DNA from: an uncultured Mycoplasmatota bacterium
Lineage (GTDB): Bacteria > Bacillota_I > Bacilli_A > RF39 > UBA660
Direction: 5' to 3'
Assembly: GCA_949288035.1 (NCBI GenBank)
Contig: CASEIJ010000045.1
Coordinates: 1-49,193 of the forward strand
DNA: 49,193 bases
In this document: in pieces, positions 8,735 through 17,563 of the stretch
How positions within the stretch are numbered: the first letter of the stretch is position 1
Layout: every line of letters starts with the position of its first letter
Program-made: the position numbers and the translations under genes
The notes under the pieces: generated by a model
The model's database searches: none
Seen by the model: only the letters and a program-made list of their open reading frames with translations
Told to the model about the DNA's origin: nothing

Positions 8735-9064
8735 ATGTTTATATTAGCAGGTTGTGAAATTGGTGGAGTACCTATTCCAGAAATGATTACAAATATTATT
8801 AGTTATGTTGTTACAGGTATTAAAATTGGTGTTCCAGTTTTATTAGTTATTTTTGGAATGATGGATTTAGGAAAAGCTGTTATGAGTAGCAAAGAAGATG
8901 AAATTAAGAAAGCTCAAACTACTTTCCTTAAAAGATTAATGGTAGCTGCATTTGTATTCTTTGTTATTACAATTGTACAATTCTTAGTAGGAATTCTAGA
9001 TAATGCTGGTAAAGAAGACGGACAATCAACTGGTGCAGTAACATGTTTGAAGGAGATTTTTTAA
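8735..9064 (+). CDS. VirB2/TrbC-like pilin or channel subunit A
   Basis: 109 residues with a GAGGGAGGT ribosome site that fixes the start. The protein begins MFILAGCEIGGVPIPE with no room for a normal signal peptide. Two hydrophobic helices (about 24-45 and 68-88) are joined by a short charged loop (SSKEDEIKKAQ), as in VirB2/TrbC proteins. The core FGMxDxxKA is shared with the next two genes. It has its own strong promoter and strong terminator, which isolates it as a highly expressed single gene, fitting a structural subunit. The family call rests on size, topology and context. Confidence 0.65.
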   Translation: MFILAGCEIGGVPIPEMITNIISYVVTGIKIGVPVLLVIFGMMDLGKAVMSSKEDEIKKAQTTFLKRLMVAAFVFFVITIVQFLVGILDNAGKEDGQSTGAVTCLKEIF

Positions 9065-9095
9065 GTAATTACTAGAGTAATTACTTTTCTTTTTT
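9064..9095 (+). terminator. Terminator built from a doubled 10-base palindrome
   Basis: AGTAATTACT occurs at 9064-9073 and again at 9076-9085, giving a hairpin that is followed by TTTTCTTTTTT. Each half is itself a perfect palindrome. The next gene's ATG begins directly after the last T. Confidence 0.8.
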
Positions 9096-9440
9096 ATGTT
9101 AATACTTAGTTCTTGTTCTATCGGTGGAGTTCCTATTCCTGATTATATATTAAATAGTATTTCTTATTTGATTGACTTTATTAAAATTGGAATCCCGCTG
9201 CTATTAATTATTTTTGGAATGATTGATTTAGCAAAAGGGGTTGTTGCCAAAAAAGAAGAAGACATGAAAAAGTGTCAGCAATTATTTGTAAAAAAATTAA
9301 TTGCTGGAGCTATGGTGTTCTTTGTAATAAGTATTACAATATTTTTATTAAAAATGTTAGATTCGGCTGAAACAAATGGTCGTAGAACAAATGATTATGA
9401 AGCATTGAAATGTATTCAAGAGATTATTAAAGAGCATTGA
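9096..9440 (+). CDS. VirB2/TrbC-like subunit B, no visible ribosome site
   Basis: 114 residues, paralogous to the preceding protein over almost its full length: the start (MLILSSCSIGGVPIPD), the first helix, FGMIDLAKG, the charged loop and the second helix all match. The ATG abuts the T-run of the preceding terminator and no Shine-Dalgarno sequence or promoter is visible, so expression would depend on read-through. The frame is intact and the family features are conserved, which argues against simple decay. It may be a minor variant subunit. Confidence 0.6.
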   Translation: MLILSSCSIGGVPIPDYILNSISYLIDFIKIGIPLLLIIFGMIDLAKGVVAKKEEDMKKCQQLFVKKLIAGAMVFFVISITIFLLKMLDSAETNGRRTNDYEALKCIQEIIKEH

Positions 9441-9456
9441 TCTATGTTCTTTTTCT

Positions 9457-9484
9457 TTGAAAAAAAAATAGGATGTGTTATACT
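9457..9484 (+). promoter_or_regulatory. Promoter for the third VirB2-like gene
   Basis: TTGAAA at 9457-9462 and TATACT at 9479-9484 with a 16-base spacer, plus an extended -10 TG at 9476-9477. The expected start point falls at or next to the AGGTGA ribosome site, so the leader would be very short. Confidence 0.65.
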
Positions 9485-9500
9485 AATAGTAGGTGAGATT

Positions 9501-10046
9501 ATGGCGATGAAGAAAAAACATATATTCTTTTATAGTTTTGTGTTATTCATGTGTTTTATGATGATTCCATTTACTACATTTGCAGCAACGGAGCAACAAC
9601 AAGAGGCTTGTAGGCGAGCTAATTGTGAAAGAGATGCCGAAGGGAAGGTCTTAACAGATAGTTGTAATGACAAGGGTTATGACCAATGTATAGCACAATT
9701 AGAAGCAGAAGAAACTATTAATAATGATATCACTATGTGTGGAACAGATATCAAGATTGATTCAAGAATTCCAACATTTGTGTCTAATATATATAATTTA
9801 TTAAAAATTATAACGCCTATTGCACTTGTATTATTTGGAATGCTTGATTTCGCAAAAGCAACAGTAGCACATGATGACTCTGCAATTAGTAAAGCAGGGA
9901 AGAAATTTATTCAAAGATTGATTGCTGGGATAGCGGTATTTTTAGTATTTACAATTGTTCAATTTACTGCTGATTTATTAGATGAAGCAGGTGCTGGATC
10001 TGTTATGGGATGCGCTAATTGTTTATTAAATAACCAGTGTGAATAA
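9501..10046 (+). CDS. VirB2/TrbC-like subunit C with signal peptide
   Basis: 181 residues from the ATG at 9501, chosen because AGGTGA lies 4 bases upstream and the promoter falls after the more upstream in-frame ATG. A signal peptide (KKKH, hydrophobic core, then TTFAA) is followed by an insert with Cys residues (CRRANC, DSC, QC) and then the shared two-helix core with FGMLDFAKA. A short cysteine-rich tail (CANC, QC) ends it. It is the only one of the three paralogues with a normal signal peptide and disulfide-prone extensions. A role as an exported VirB2-like subunit is inferred. Confidence 0.65.
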   Translation: MAMKKKHIFFYSFVLFMCFMMIPFTTFAATEQQQEACRRANCERDAEGKVLTDSCNDKGYDQCIAQLEAEETINNDITMCGTDIKIDSRIPTFVSNIYNLLKIITPIALVLFGMLDFAKATVAHDDSAISKAGKKFIQRLIAGIAVFLVFTIVQFTADLLDEAGAGSVMGCANCLLNNQCE

Positions 10047-10062
10047 AAGTGATAATATCAAG

Positions 10063-10090
10063 AAAAAGTATTTTATAAATACTTTTTTTT
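10063..10090 (+). terminator. Hairpin terminator before the VirB6-like gene
   Basis: An 11-bp stem AAAAAGTATTT/AAATACTTTTT with loop TAT runs into a T tract. Confidence 0.8.
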
Positions 10091-10091
10091 A

Positions 10092-10100
10092 TGATATAAT
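10092..10100 (+). promoter_or_regulatory. Extended -10 promoter for the VirB6-VirD4 gene string
   Basis: TGATATAAT gives an extended -10 (TGnTATAAT). The -35 region overlaps the preceding terminator and is poor. Confidence 0.5.
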
Positions 10101-10139
10101 GTTGATGTGTATAGTCTATGAGTTAAGGGGTGAACTTCC

Positions 10140-12068
10140 ATGGGAGATTGGATCGTTAGAAACTTTTTACAACCTTTCTTTTATTGGTTAGATAAAATTA
10201 TATATGGATTTATCCAAGATTTGTATGCTTTATTTTTTCAGATTTCAAATGTTACTTTGTTATCTGATATTACTGTAGCCAATTTTGCTCAAAGAATTTA
10301 TGTCATTATTGGTGTATTTATGTTGTTTAAAGTTGCAATCTCATTAATTACAATGTTAGTTAGCCCTGATTCTATGACAAAGGGAGGACCAACTTTAATT
10401 AAAAGAATTTTAGTTGCACTTGTTTTATTAGTAGCAACACCAAGTATCTTTACTCTTGGTTATCGTATTCAATCTTATGTTATTAGAGATAACGTCCTTG
10501 GAAATCTGATTCTAGGTGCAACAAGTGATCCTGAGAATATTAAATCGGCATATGAAAATGGTGGTCAAACAATTGCTTTACAGGTATTCAAAGGATTTTT
10601 TCACCCGAAGGCGACAGAAGATAATAGCGTGGAGGTAAAAACCCCGGCTGATTGTGCCACTTTTGAAGAAGATGATGAAGCTTGTATTTATGCCACAGCA
10701 GAATCGATTGAAGATTTAGAAGATTTAATTGGTAGTGATAGCTATTCATATAGTTTCTTAATTTCTACAATTGCCGGTGGATTTGTAGCATGGATGATTT
10801 TGATGTATTGTTTTGATTTGGCTGTTCGTGCTGTTAAATTATCCTTCTTACAATTGATTGCTCCTGTGCCAATTTTAGCAAATATTGAAGAATCAAAAGG
10901 TAGTTCTATTTTTAAAAATTGGATTTCACAGACGGTATCATGCTTCTTAAGTATTTTCATTCGCTTAATTACAATTTATTTCATTATATTTGTTATTTCG
11001 GAATTAGTCGGAATTAATGGTTTAGGATATTACACGTTTGATGCTGAAATTGGTGACTTTGTTTATATGAGTGGACATGCAAATTGGTTATTAAGTGCAT
11101 TTGTAATTATCGGTTTATTATTATTTGCAAAACAAGTTCCTCAATTAATTGAAGATATGACTGGTCTTAAATCAGAAAAAGCATTCTCTTCAGGAAAAAT
11201 GGGAATGTTTGCAGCTGGACTTGCCGGTGGTTTTGGTGGTGCCCTTTTAGGTGGTGCTGCTAACTTAGGTAACTACGTAGGTGGAAGAAGAGCAATGTTA
11301 AGAGAAAAAAAGGAAGCTGGATCTAACTGGACAACGGCAGATCAAGCTAAATTTGAAAAGATGTATGGGAAATCAGCATTAGGTTTTATTGGAAGAGGTT
11401 TTGCTACTACTGCTGGTGGTATGGGGTCTGGTGGTGTACGTGCAGGATACGCAGCTGGTAAAGGCAAAGGAATTTTTGCAGGAATTAATGCCGGAAGAGT
11501 AGGTTCAATTCAAGCTCGTAATAATAGAGCTATGGGATATGGATTAAAAGAGAAAGCATATGATAAATTTACTGATTTTACTGGTATGCCTCAAAAGTTT
11601 GGTTCTCAAAGTGAACGTGCAGGCCGACTTAAAGAATTAAGAGCAGAGCTAAGTAATGCAAAACGTGATGAAGCTTCTGCTGCAGAAGCATACAATCGTC
11701 AAATTGGAAATGTAAATGGTCATTATCAACAAGGATTAATTAGTGCTTTTCAATCATTTGATGGTAAAACTGATGTCAACTATCAAGATTATATTTTTGA
11801 AGTGGCTAAATCAACCAATGATCTTAGTGGTAATCCACTATTAAATGATGATGAACTTAAAAAGTTAGATGATGCTCAGAAAGCTGATCTAGAAGCAAGC
11901 TTACTTCACAATGTACACATGCAAGGTGAATATATTGATAAGGATACTTTTGATGGAATAGCTGCACAATTTAATGAACGTAATAGACAAGATAAAATCA
12001 GTCGAGAAAAAGAAAAAGAAATTACACAATTAGAAGAAATGAATAATATTGGAAAGAAAAAATCTTAA
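10140..12068 (+). CDS. VirB6/TrbL-like polytopic channel protein
   Basis: 642 residues; AAGGGGTGAA precedes the ATG. Hydrophobic helices lie near 45-75, 95-115, 205-230, 265-290 and 315-335, interrupted by an extracytoplasmic loop (about 125-200) with two Cys. After the last helix come a Gly/Ala-rich stretch (about 355-465) and a charged, helical C-terminal region (about 490-642). This layout matches the VirB6/TrbL family, the inner-membrane channel core of type IV secretion systems, and the following PrgI and VirB4 genes support it. The long cytoplasmic tail could contact the ATPases. Confidence 0.78.
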   Translation: MGDWIVRNFLQPFFYWLDKIIYGFIQDLYALFFQISNVTLLSDITVANFAQRIYVIIGVFMLFKVAISLITMLVSPDSMTKGGPTLIKRILVALVLLVATPSIFTLGYRIQSYVIRDNVLGNLILGATSDPENIKSAYENGGQTIALQVFKGFFHPKATEDNSVEVKTPADCATFEEDDEACIYATAESIEDLEDLIGSDSYSYSFLISTIAGGFVAWMILMYCFDLAVRAVKLSFLQLIAPVPILANIEESKGSSIFKNWISQTVSCFLSIFIRLITIYFIIFVISELVGINGLGYYTFDAEIGDFVYMSGHANWLLSAFVIIGLLLFAKQVPQLIEDMTGLKSEKAFSSGKMGMFAAGLAGGFGGALLGGAANLGNYVGGRRAMLREKKEAGSNWTTADQAKFEKMYGKSALGFIGRGFATTAGGMGSGGVRAGYAAGKGKGIFAGINAGRVGSIQARNNRAMGYGLKEKAYDKFTDFTGMPQKFGSQSERAGRLKELRAELSNAKRDEASAAEAYNRQIGNVNGHYQQGLISAFQSFDGKTDVNYQDYIFEVAKSTNDLSGNPLLNDDELKKLDDAQKADLEASLLHNVHMQGEYIDKDTFDGIAAQFNERNRQDKISREKEKEITQLEEMNNIGKKKS

Positions 12069-12091
12069 AGAAGAAAAGGGTGTGATACGAA

Positions 12092-12409
12092 ATGGATGGA
12101 AATTATTTGATTCCGGCCAATTCAAAGAAGTCAAGACTGTTATTTGGTTTGTTTACTTGGTTTGATTTGGTGATGTTTGGTCTTGGAGTTGCAATTACAT
12201 TAATTTTATTGATGTTTGTACAGTTACAGTCAACATTGGTAACAATTCTTGTATTAGCTCCAGGATTGGTAACTGGTTTCCTCGTTATGCCAGTTCCAAA
12301 TTATCATAATGTTTTAACATTTCTTCAGGAACTCATTAATTTTTATACTGAAAGAAGACAATTTGAATGGGAAGGTTGGTGTATTCGCCGTGGCACAAGT
12401 AAAAGATAA
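12092..12409 (+). CDS. PrgI-family (VirB3-like) membrane protein
   Basis: 105 residues with two adjacent membrane helices (about 24-45 and 50-68) and the family-like pattern of an N-terminal YLIPAN segment and a C-terminal NFYTERRQFEW segment. PrgI proteins take the VirB3 position in Gram-positive type IV secretion systems, next to VirB4, exactly as here. Its 3' end overlaps the start of the next gene by 20 bases. Confidence 0.78.
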   Translation: MDGNYLIPANSKKSRLLFGLFTWFDLVMFGLGVAITLILLMFVQLQSTLVTILVLAPGLVTGFLVMPVPNYHNVLTFLQELINFYTERRQFEWEGWCIRRGTSKR

Positions 12410-12941
12410 GTATACAACACAGTTTGTACCTGTAAAAGATATCAAGAATGGTACAATAATACTTGATAATAATGAAAAAGTAACTGGTGTAAAAATCATG
12501 CCAAGAAATATTTTTATTCTTGATTATGATGTACAAAGTGGAATGATTTCCAATTTAAAAAATGTGTATAATACCATTGATTATGAGTTTTGGGTGATTG
12601 CAGCGGATAGACCAGTTGATATTAGTGTCTATTTATCACAATTACAACTTCTATATAATAGTACAAATGACCCAATTCGTCGTAAATTAATTGTAGAAGA
12701 TATCAATAAAGGAAATTCCTTTGTAAACAATAATATTGTTGATACAGAGTATTATTTATTATTTAAAATCAGAGATGAGGATAAGATGCAAAAACGTATT
12801 CGTACTTTGATTACTCAATTTGCGAATGCTGGTCTAACTTGTCATCAAACTACAAATGATGATTTAAGAATTATATTGGATAACTTTTTAAATGGTGGAC
12901 AAACCACTACGTTTGGGACGGTGATGTCAAGTGGATATTAA
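12390..12941 (+). CDS. VirB4 N-terminal-domain-like protein, separately encoded
   Basis: 183 residues from the GTG at 12390; an in-frame ATG at 12363 inside the PrgI gene is less likely because it lengthens the overlap. The protein opens with a FVPVKDIKNGTI segment and continues in an alpha/beta region like the N-terminal domain that precedes the ATPase in full-length VirB4/TraC proteins. No P-loop is present. It overlaps the VirB4 gene by 11 bases, so the two are translated together. A split VirB4 is the simplest reading; I infer it from sequence layout and position. Confidence 0.6.
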   Translation: MAQVKDKYTTQFVPVKDIKNGTIILDNNEKVTGVKIMPRNIFILDYDVQSGMISNLKNVYNTIDYEFWVIAADRPVDISVYLSQLQLLYNSTNDPIRRKLIVEDINKGNSFVNNNIVDTEYYLLFKIRDEDKMQKRIRTLITQFANAGLTCHQTTNDDLRIILDNFLNGGQTTTFGTVMSSGY

Positions 12942-14715
12942 AACACAGATTGCTCCAAAAGGTTTAGAATTTAGACCATCTGATTTTATTATTAGTGATA
13001 AGTATGCAACAATATTAACAGTAATATCTTACCCAAAATATATTAGTCCAGGATTTTTGTCAGATTTAACAAGTATGTCAGGTATTAAAATGGTTATTAA
13101 ACATATTCCATTTGCGTATAGTGAAATTTCTAAAATGTTAAATAAAGAAATCGCTGACTTAAAAGATAAATATCAACAAGAACCTGATAAAACCATTCAA
13201 GAGAGAATTCGTCAGGATTATGAGTCATTAGAAGCATTTATTCAAATGATTGCTGCAACACAATCTAAGATTTTTGATTTCCAATTACATGTTATGATTA
13301 CTGCAGATAGTGAAGAAGAGTTAACAAATAAAAAAATGCAGTTAAAAAATTACTTAGAAGCAATGCAGATGAGAGCGGTTCCACTACGTTTTGAACAGGA
13401 AAAAGTATTAAAATCAATTTTACCTATTTTCCCAGATCAAGATATAGAAGAACGAATCGGAACACCAATTCCATCACCAACCATTGCTGCAATGTATCCA
13501 TTTATTTTTGATAGTATTAAAGATCCAGGATTATCTACTTTATTAGGAGTTGATTTTTCTGGAGGAGTTATTTTATTTAATCAATTTTTGTATCAAGTAC
13601 AAAAAGAACATAACCGTAATAATGCAAATTTAATTATTCTTGGTACTTCTGGTAGTGGTAAATCAACTGCTGCTAAGATTATGCTAAGAAGTCATTTTAG
13701 AAATAATTATAAAGTAATTGCAATTGATCCTGAAGGGGAACTAGAGGAAATGGCACGTCTTTATAATGGAGATTTTATCGATCTTGGACGTGGTGGAGAA
13801 TTTGGTATGATTAACCCTCTAGAGATTGTATTAGATGCAGATGATGAAGAATTACAAGCTGGTGCAAGTCATTCTGTACTGACAAGCACTTTACTTTCAT
13901 TAAAAGCATTTTTACGTTATTATGATCCTGAAATTCCAGGAGATGTACTAAATTTATTTAGTGAAGTTGTACAAGATACTTATCGTCGTTTTGGAATAGA
14001 TTTTAATTCAGATTTTACAAAGTTTACATCGAATGATTATCCAACTTTTAAAGATGTTTATTTGACAATTCGCGGAAGATTGAATGCGATGCCAGAGAAA
14101 ACACGTGAACGTGATATTATGGAATATTTGGAAATGAAAATAAGACCAATTGTTCGTGAATTACGTTTCTATTTTGATGGACATACAACAATTCAACCTC
14201 GTAGTGATTTTGTTGTATTCAATATTCGTGAATTAATGAATACAGATACGAATATTCGTAATGCTTTGTTCTTTAACATTTTAAAATATGCATGGGGTAT
14301 GACTTTGGATAAGAGTGTTAATACTGTTTTATGCGTTGATGAAGCTCACGTTTTATTAAGTGGTAATAATGAAATGGGAGCAGAGTTTTTAGCACAGATT
14401 CAACGTCGTGCTCGTAAATACAATACAGGAACAATTATTATCACACAACAACCAAGTGATTTTAGTGATCCACGTGTGCTTGTTCATGGAAAAGCAATTT
14501 TTGATAATGCATCTTATTATTTAGTAATGGGACTTAAGAAACAAGCTGTAGAAGATTTAGGAAAATTAATTGATTTGAATGATAATGAAATGGAAAGTAT
14601 TAAGAGATACAACCAAGGAGAAGCTTTGTTTGTTTGTGGTAGTAGAAGAATGCGTATTAATATTATTGCTTCTGAACAAGAATTAGACTCATTTGGTTCA
14701 GGAGGAGGTCTATAA
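12931..14715 (+). CDS. virB4: VirB4-like type IV secretion ATPase
   Basis: 594 residues from a GTG start. Walker A is GTSGSGKS at 238-245. The VirB4-typical segments IDPEGE (265-270) and NPLEI (295-299) follow. Walker B is VLCVDEA at 466-472 and a TQQPSDF motif lies near 505. VirB4 ATPases drive assembly and substrate movement at the inner membrane of type IV secretion systems. The start is set by the 11-base overlap with the upstream half-gene. The domain core is complete and every key motif is intact. Confidence 0.93.
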   Translation: MDIKTQIAPKGLEFRPSDFIISDKYATILTVISYPKYISPGFLSDLTSMSGIKMVIKHIPFAYSEISKMLNKEIADLKDKYQQEPDKTIQERIRQDYESLEAFIQMIAATQSKIFDFQLHVMITADSEEELTNKKMQLKNYLEAMQMRAVPLRFEQEKVLKSILPIFPDQDIEERIGTPIPSPTIAAMYPFIFDSIKDPGLSTLLGVDFSGGVILFNQFLYQVQKEHNRNNANLIILGTSGSGKSTAAKIMLRSHFRNNYKVIAIDPEGELEEMARLYNGDFIDLGRGGEFGMINPLEIVLDADDEELQAGASHSVLTSTLLSLKAFLRYYDPEIPGDVLNLFSEVVQDTYRRFGIDFNSDFTKFTSNDYPTFKDVYLTIRGRLNAMPEKTRERDIMEYLEMKIRPIVRELRFYFDGHTTIQPRSDFVVFNIRELMNTDTNIRNALFFNILKYAWGMTLDKSVNTVLCVDEAHVLLSGNNEMGAEFLAQIQRRARKYNTGTIIITQQPSDFSDPRVLVHGKAIFDNASYYLVMGLKKQAVEDLGKLIDLNDNEMESIKRYNQGEALFVCGSRRMRINIIASEQELDSFGSGGGL

Positions 14716-14749
14716 TCAGTATTTTTTAGCAGGAACGAGGTGAGTCTAT

Positions 14750-16633
14750 ATGAATCCTTTTAATTTTTTTAATAAAAATAAACCTAATACCAATGAAAGT
14801 CAAAGTGGTGGAAGCCAAGTTAATAATATGGTAAAAGGTTTATTTAAAAACAAATTACTAATTCCATTTATAACAAGTTTTGGCGGCTTTTTTATCATAA
14901 TAATTGCCGCCGCTTGTTTAATTATTTTACCAATTGCTGCAATAGATAATGCAATTAATGGAATCAATAAGGCAACAGAAGATAGTAGTGGAGGAGGTTT
15001 CCTTGAATCATTAGGGAATTTCTTTACAACTGGATATTGGGGAAGTAGCGAAGAAGTATTCTATCATGTTGTTGGAGACAAATACAAATATTATATTTCT
15101 AAAGGGATTCAAGTAGATGCACCATTAGTTTTATCAGCGGTATTTATTGGTAATTCTGTAATGATGAATACAAATAGTGAATGTACTATTACAGAAACAC
15201 CACAAGATGAAGATTCACCTGATGCACCTCCCGAAGTACAATATGATTGTGGTGATGAGCAAACTGAGCAAAGTTACAATGATTTACGAAGTGAAGCCAT
15301 CAAATTGATGGAAGGAATGGTTGATGGAAATAGTGTTAAATCAGAAGAAGAGTATCGCCAATGGTTATATGATAATTTTATTGAAAACAAATTAAAAGCA
15401 ATGGGAACTAAAATTCCTACGGATGAAGAAGAAAAAGATCAGTTGTTTAATGATTTAATTGATCAGATTTATTTTAACCGTGATATGTATGAAGCGGCAC
15501 TCAATGACTTCCAAGATGTTGATAGTGGAGGTACTGGTGTATGTAGCTTTAATATTAATTCTTCCGCAGGACTTCAGACGATATCCAACGTGAAAGTACG
15601 TCTTTTAGGATGTACTGCTGGTGGTGGTTCTAGTGGACCATTAGAAGATGAAGAATTAGTTGATTTAGAAAAATATATATTGGGTGTTACTTATACAGAA
15701 AATGGTGGAGCCCCAGACGAGGCTATTAAAATGCAAGCAATTGCAGCTCGTTCTTTTGCCCTTACAAGATCATATGGTGGGAAAATAACAACGGAAGATG
15801 GATATTCTGTCATTCAAATTAGAGCATGTACCTGGGATCAAGCATATTGTGATCCTGATAAAGGATGTTGGTCAGCTGGTGCTGGTGGTGAATATGGAAA
15901 TACGATTCATACTGGCTATGATGCTTCCAAACCATGGTCAAAGGCCCCTCTTCCAGAAAATGATCGAATTCGTACTTTAGTTGCAGAAACAGCTGGACAA
16001 GTTGTTGTGGATAAAGATGGTAATGTATTGAATACACCATATATGTCAGATGTTCAACAACAATGGAATGCAATGGCAAATCAAGGTAAGAGTGTAGCTG
16101 AAATGGTCAAGAAAACATATCCAAATGCAGTAGAAGTTACTTCTAACTGTACAGGTGGAGGAAATGGATCATTAGCAGGCGGACCAGACTTTAGCAATGC
16201 AGCAGCTTGGAAATCGCCATCTAATCCGTATGCACCATCTTATTATGGACAGTGTACTTGGTTTGCATGGGGAAGATTTTATGAGATATATGGATATGAC
16301 CCTGGTTTTAATAATGCATGTGGAGCTGGTGGTTGTGGAAATGGATATCAGTGTGTAGATGGTGTTTTAAAAACCCATCCTGATAAGTTTGTAAAAAGCA
16401 AAACTCCAACAGTTGGAGCAGTAGGTTCGTCTGATTATAATCATAATCATGTATTTATTGTAACAGGTATAAATGGAGATCAAATTACAATCCAAGAAGG
16501 TAATTTAGATGGAGTTTCAAATTCTTGGAATGTTGCAATTAAAGATTGGCATACAGTAACTTATTCATTATCACAAATCAGAATGTACTATGGAGATGTT
16601 ACGTTTGCAAATCCAAAAAATCCGCCAAAATAA
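14750..16633 (+). CDS. Membrane-anchored SpoIID-CHAP peptidoglycan hydrolase
   Basis: 627 residues. A cytoplasmic start and one membrane helix (about 36-62) lead to an extracytoplasmic region (100-260). A SpoIID-like domain spans about 305-465, with EKYILGV, the likely catalytic Glu317 in YTEN, and AIKMQAIAARSFAL. A CHAP domain spans about 498-615, with QCTWFAWG giving the nucleophile Cys502 and His567 in HNHVFIV. SpoIID is a lytic transglycosylase and CHAP domains are amidases or endopeptidases, so the pair could open both glycan and peptide bonds. This is the VirB1-like wall-opening role for the secretion channel. The fusion is unusual. Confidence 0.85.
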   Translation: MNPFNFFNKNKPNTNESQSGGSQVNNMVKGLFKNKLLIPFITSFGGFFIIIIAAACLIILPIAAIDNAINGINKATEDSSGGGFLESLGNFFTTGYWGSSEEVFYHVVGDKYKYYISKGIQVDAPLVLSAVFIGNSVMMNTNSECTITETPQDEDSPDAPPEVQYDCGDEQTEQSYNDLRSEAIKLMEGMVDGNSVKSEEEYRQWLYDNFIENKLKAMGTKIPTDEEEKDQLFNDLIDQIYFNRDMYEAALNDFQDVDSGGTGVCSFNINSSAGLQTISNVKVRLLGCTAGGGSSGPLEDEELVDLEKYILGVTYTENGGAPDEAIKMQAIAARSFALTRSYGGKITTEDGYSVIQIRACTWDQAYCDPDKGCWSAGAGGEYGNTIHTGYDASKPWSKAPLPENDRIRTLVAETAGQVVVDKDGNVLNTPYMSDVQQQWNAMANQGKSVAEMVKKTYPNAVEVTSNCTGGGNGSLAGGPDFSNAAAWKSPSNPYAPSYYGQCTWFAWGRFYEIYGYDPGFNNACGAGGCGNGYQCVDGVLKTHPDKFVKSKTPTVGAVGSSDYNHNHVFIVTGINGDQITIQEGNLDGVSNSWNVAIKDWHTVTYSLSQIRMYYGDVTFANPKNPPK

Positions 16634-16657
16634 AAGCATAAATAAAGGAGAAATATC

Positions 16658-17476
16658 ATGAAAAAAGAAAAAAAGAAATTTAAATTCGAATTAAGGTATT
16701 TAATTATTGTTATAGTGATTATTCTATATCTCATTTTATGCTTTTTTGCTCTTCAATCTAATGATGAATCCGAAGAAGAAAGAAATCCTATTTATATGGT
16801 GTTAGGTGCGGATCATAAATTTACTTATTTAGATGGAAAAATTGAAAAAGGTTCAGATAAGGATTGGAATCAAACATTTGGTAATAAAAAGTTTTATACA
16901 TATAATGATGGTAAATATTTAGGACAGTATAATTTAATGCAATATAATACACAGATTTATGCATTTGATGATGCAAATGATTCTGTTAATATTTCAGGTT
17001 TTTTATTTGCTTATTCTTATGATCAACAAATTGATGTGGTTGATACATCTTATGTAGAATACGATGAAAATATTGGTGCTGTATTAGATTATTTAGTAGA
17101 GGGGAGTACTATTGTGATTCCTCCTGTTGAACAGTTAAAAATGTTACAAAAAATTCCTGTTGATTTAGATGGTGATCAAGAAGATGAAGTTGTCTATGCA
17201 ATTAACAGTTTAGGTAGTGTAGATAATCATCAAAAATTTGCATTTTTGTGCTATGAAGATGATGGTGAAGTATATCGCATTATATCAAAAACTGGTAATT
17301 CCAATGATTCTGATATGATGCATTATTACAGTATTGCTCAAATTATGGATTTAGATGGGGATAACAAAAAAGAATTGATTGTAAGAGATACGCAATTTGG
17401 AACAGCCGCAGTAGACCGTTATATGATATATAAGCAAAAGGGCGATGATTACCAATTAATTTCTTCAGAAACATAA
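16658..17476 (+). CDS. Anchored extracytoplasmic protein with two DLDGD calcium-loop motifs
   Basis: 272 residues, preceded by AAAGGAG. A Lys-rich start and one membrane helix (about 13-33) anchor an outward-facing domain. Two loops, DLDGDQEDE (169-177) and DLDGDNKKE (231-239), each followed by hydrophobic residues, resemble FG-GAP or integrin-type calcium loops. It lies between the hydrolase and the VirD4-like gene and is followed by a terminator. It may be an assembly or wall-facing subunit of the secretion machine. No named family is recognised. Confidence 0.65.
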   Translation: MKKEKKKFKFELRYLIIVIVIILYLILCFFALQSNDESEEERNPIYMVLGADHKFTYLDGKIEKGSDKDWNQTFGNKKFYTYNDGKYLGQYNLMQYNTQIYAFDDANDSVNISGFLFAYSYDQQIDVVDTSYVEYDENIGAVLDYLVEGSTIVIPPVEQLKMLQKIPVDLDGDQEDEVVYAINSLGSVDNHQKFAFLCYEDDGEVYRIISKTGNSNDSDMMHYYSIAQIMDLDGDNKKELIVRDTQFGTAAVDRYMIYKQKGDDYQLISSET

Positions 17477-17505
17477 AATGAAACGATTATATGTTTCATT
17501 TTTTC
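17475..17505 (+). terminator. Hairpin terminator before the VirD4-like gene
   Basis: A 10-bp stem AAAATGAAAC/GTTTCATTTT with an 8-base loop, followed by T-rich sequence. It overlaps the stop codon of the preceding gene. Confidence 0.75.
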
Positions 17506-17563
17506 ATTTTTATGTTATGATATTAGTAGTAAATATGATGATAATTAAGGACCGGAGGTTTTT

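Noticed and set aside
8735-8770. Lipoprotein signal (LAGC) at the start of the first VirB2-like protein
   Set aside because: The Cys is residue 7 and there is no basic region or hydrophobic core before it, so a lipobox is not credible.
9444-9500. Upstream in-frame start for the third VirB2-like gene
   Set aside because: It lies before the promoter and has no ribosome site; the ATG at 9501 has AGGTGA and opens a proper signal peptide.
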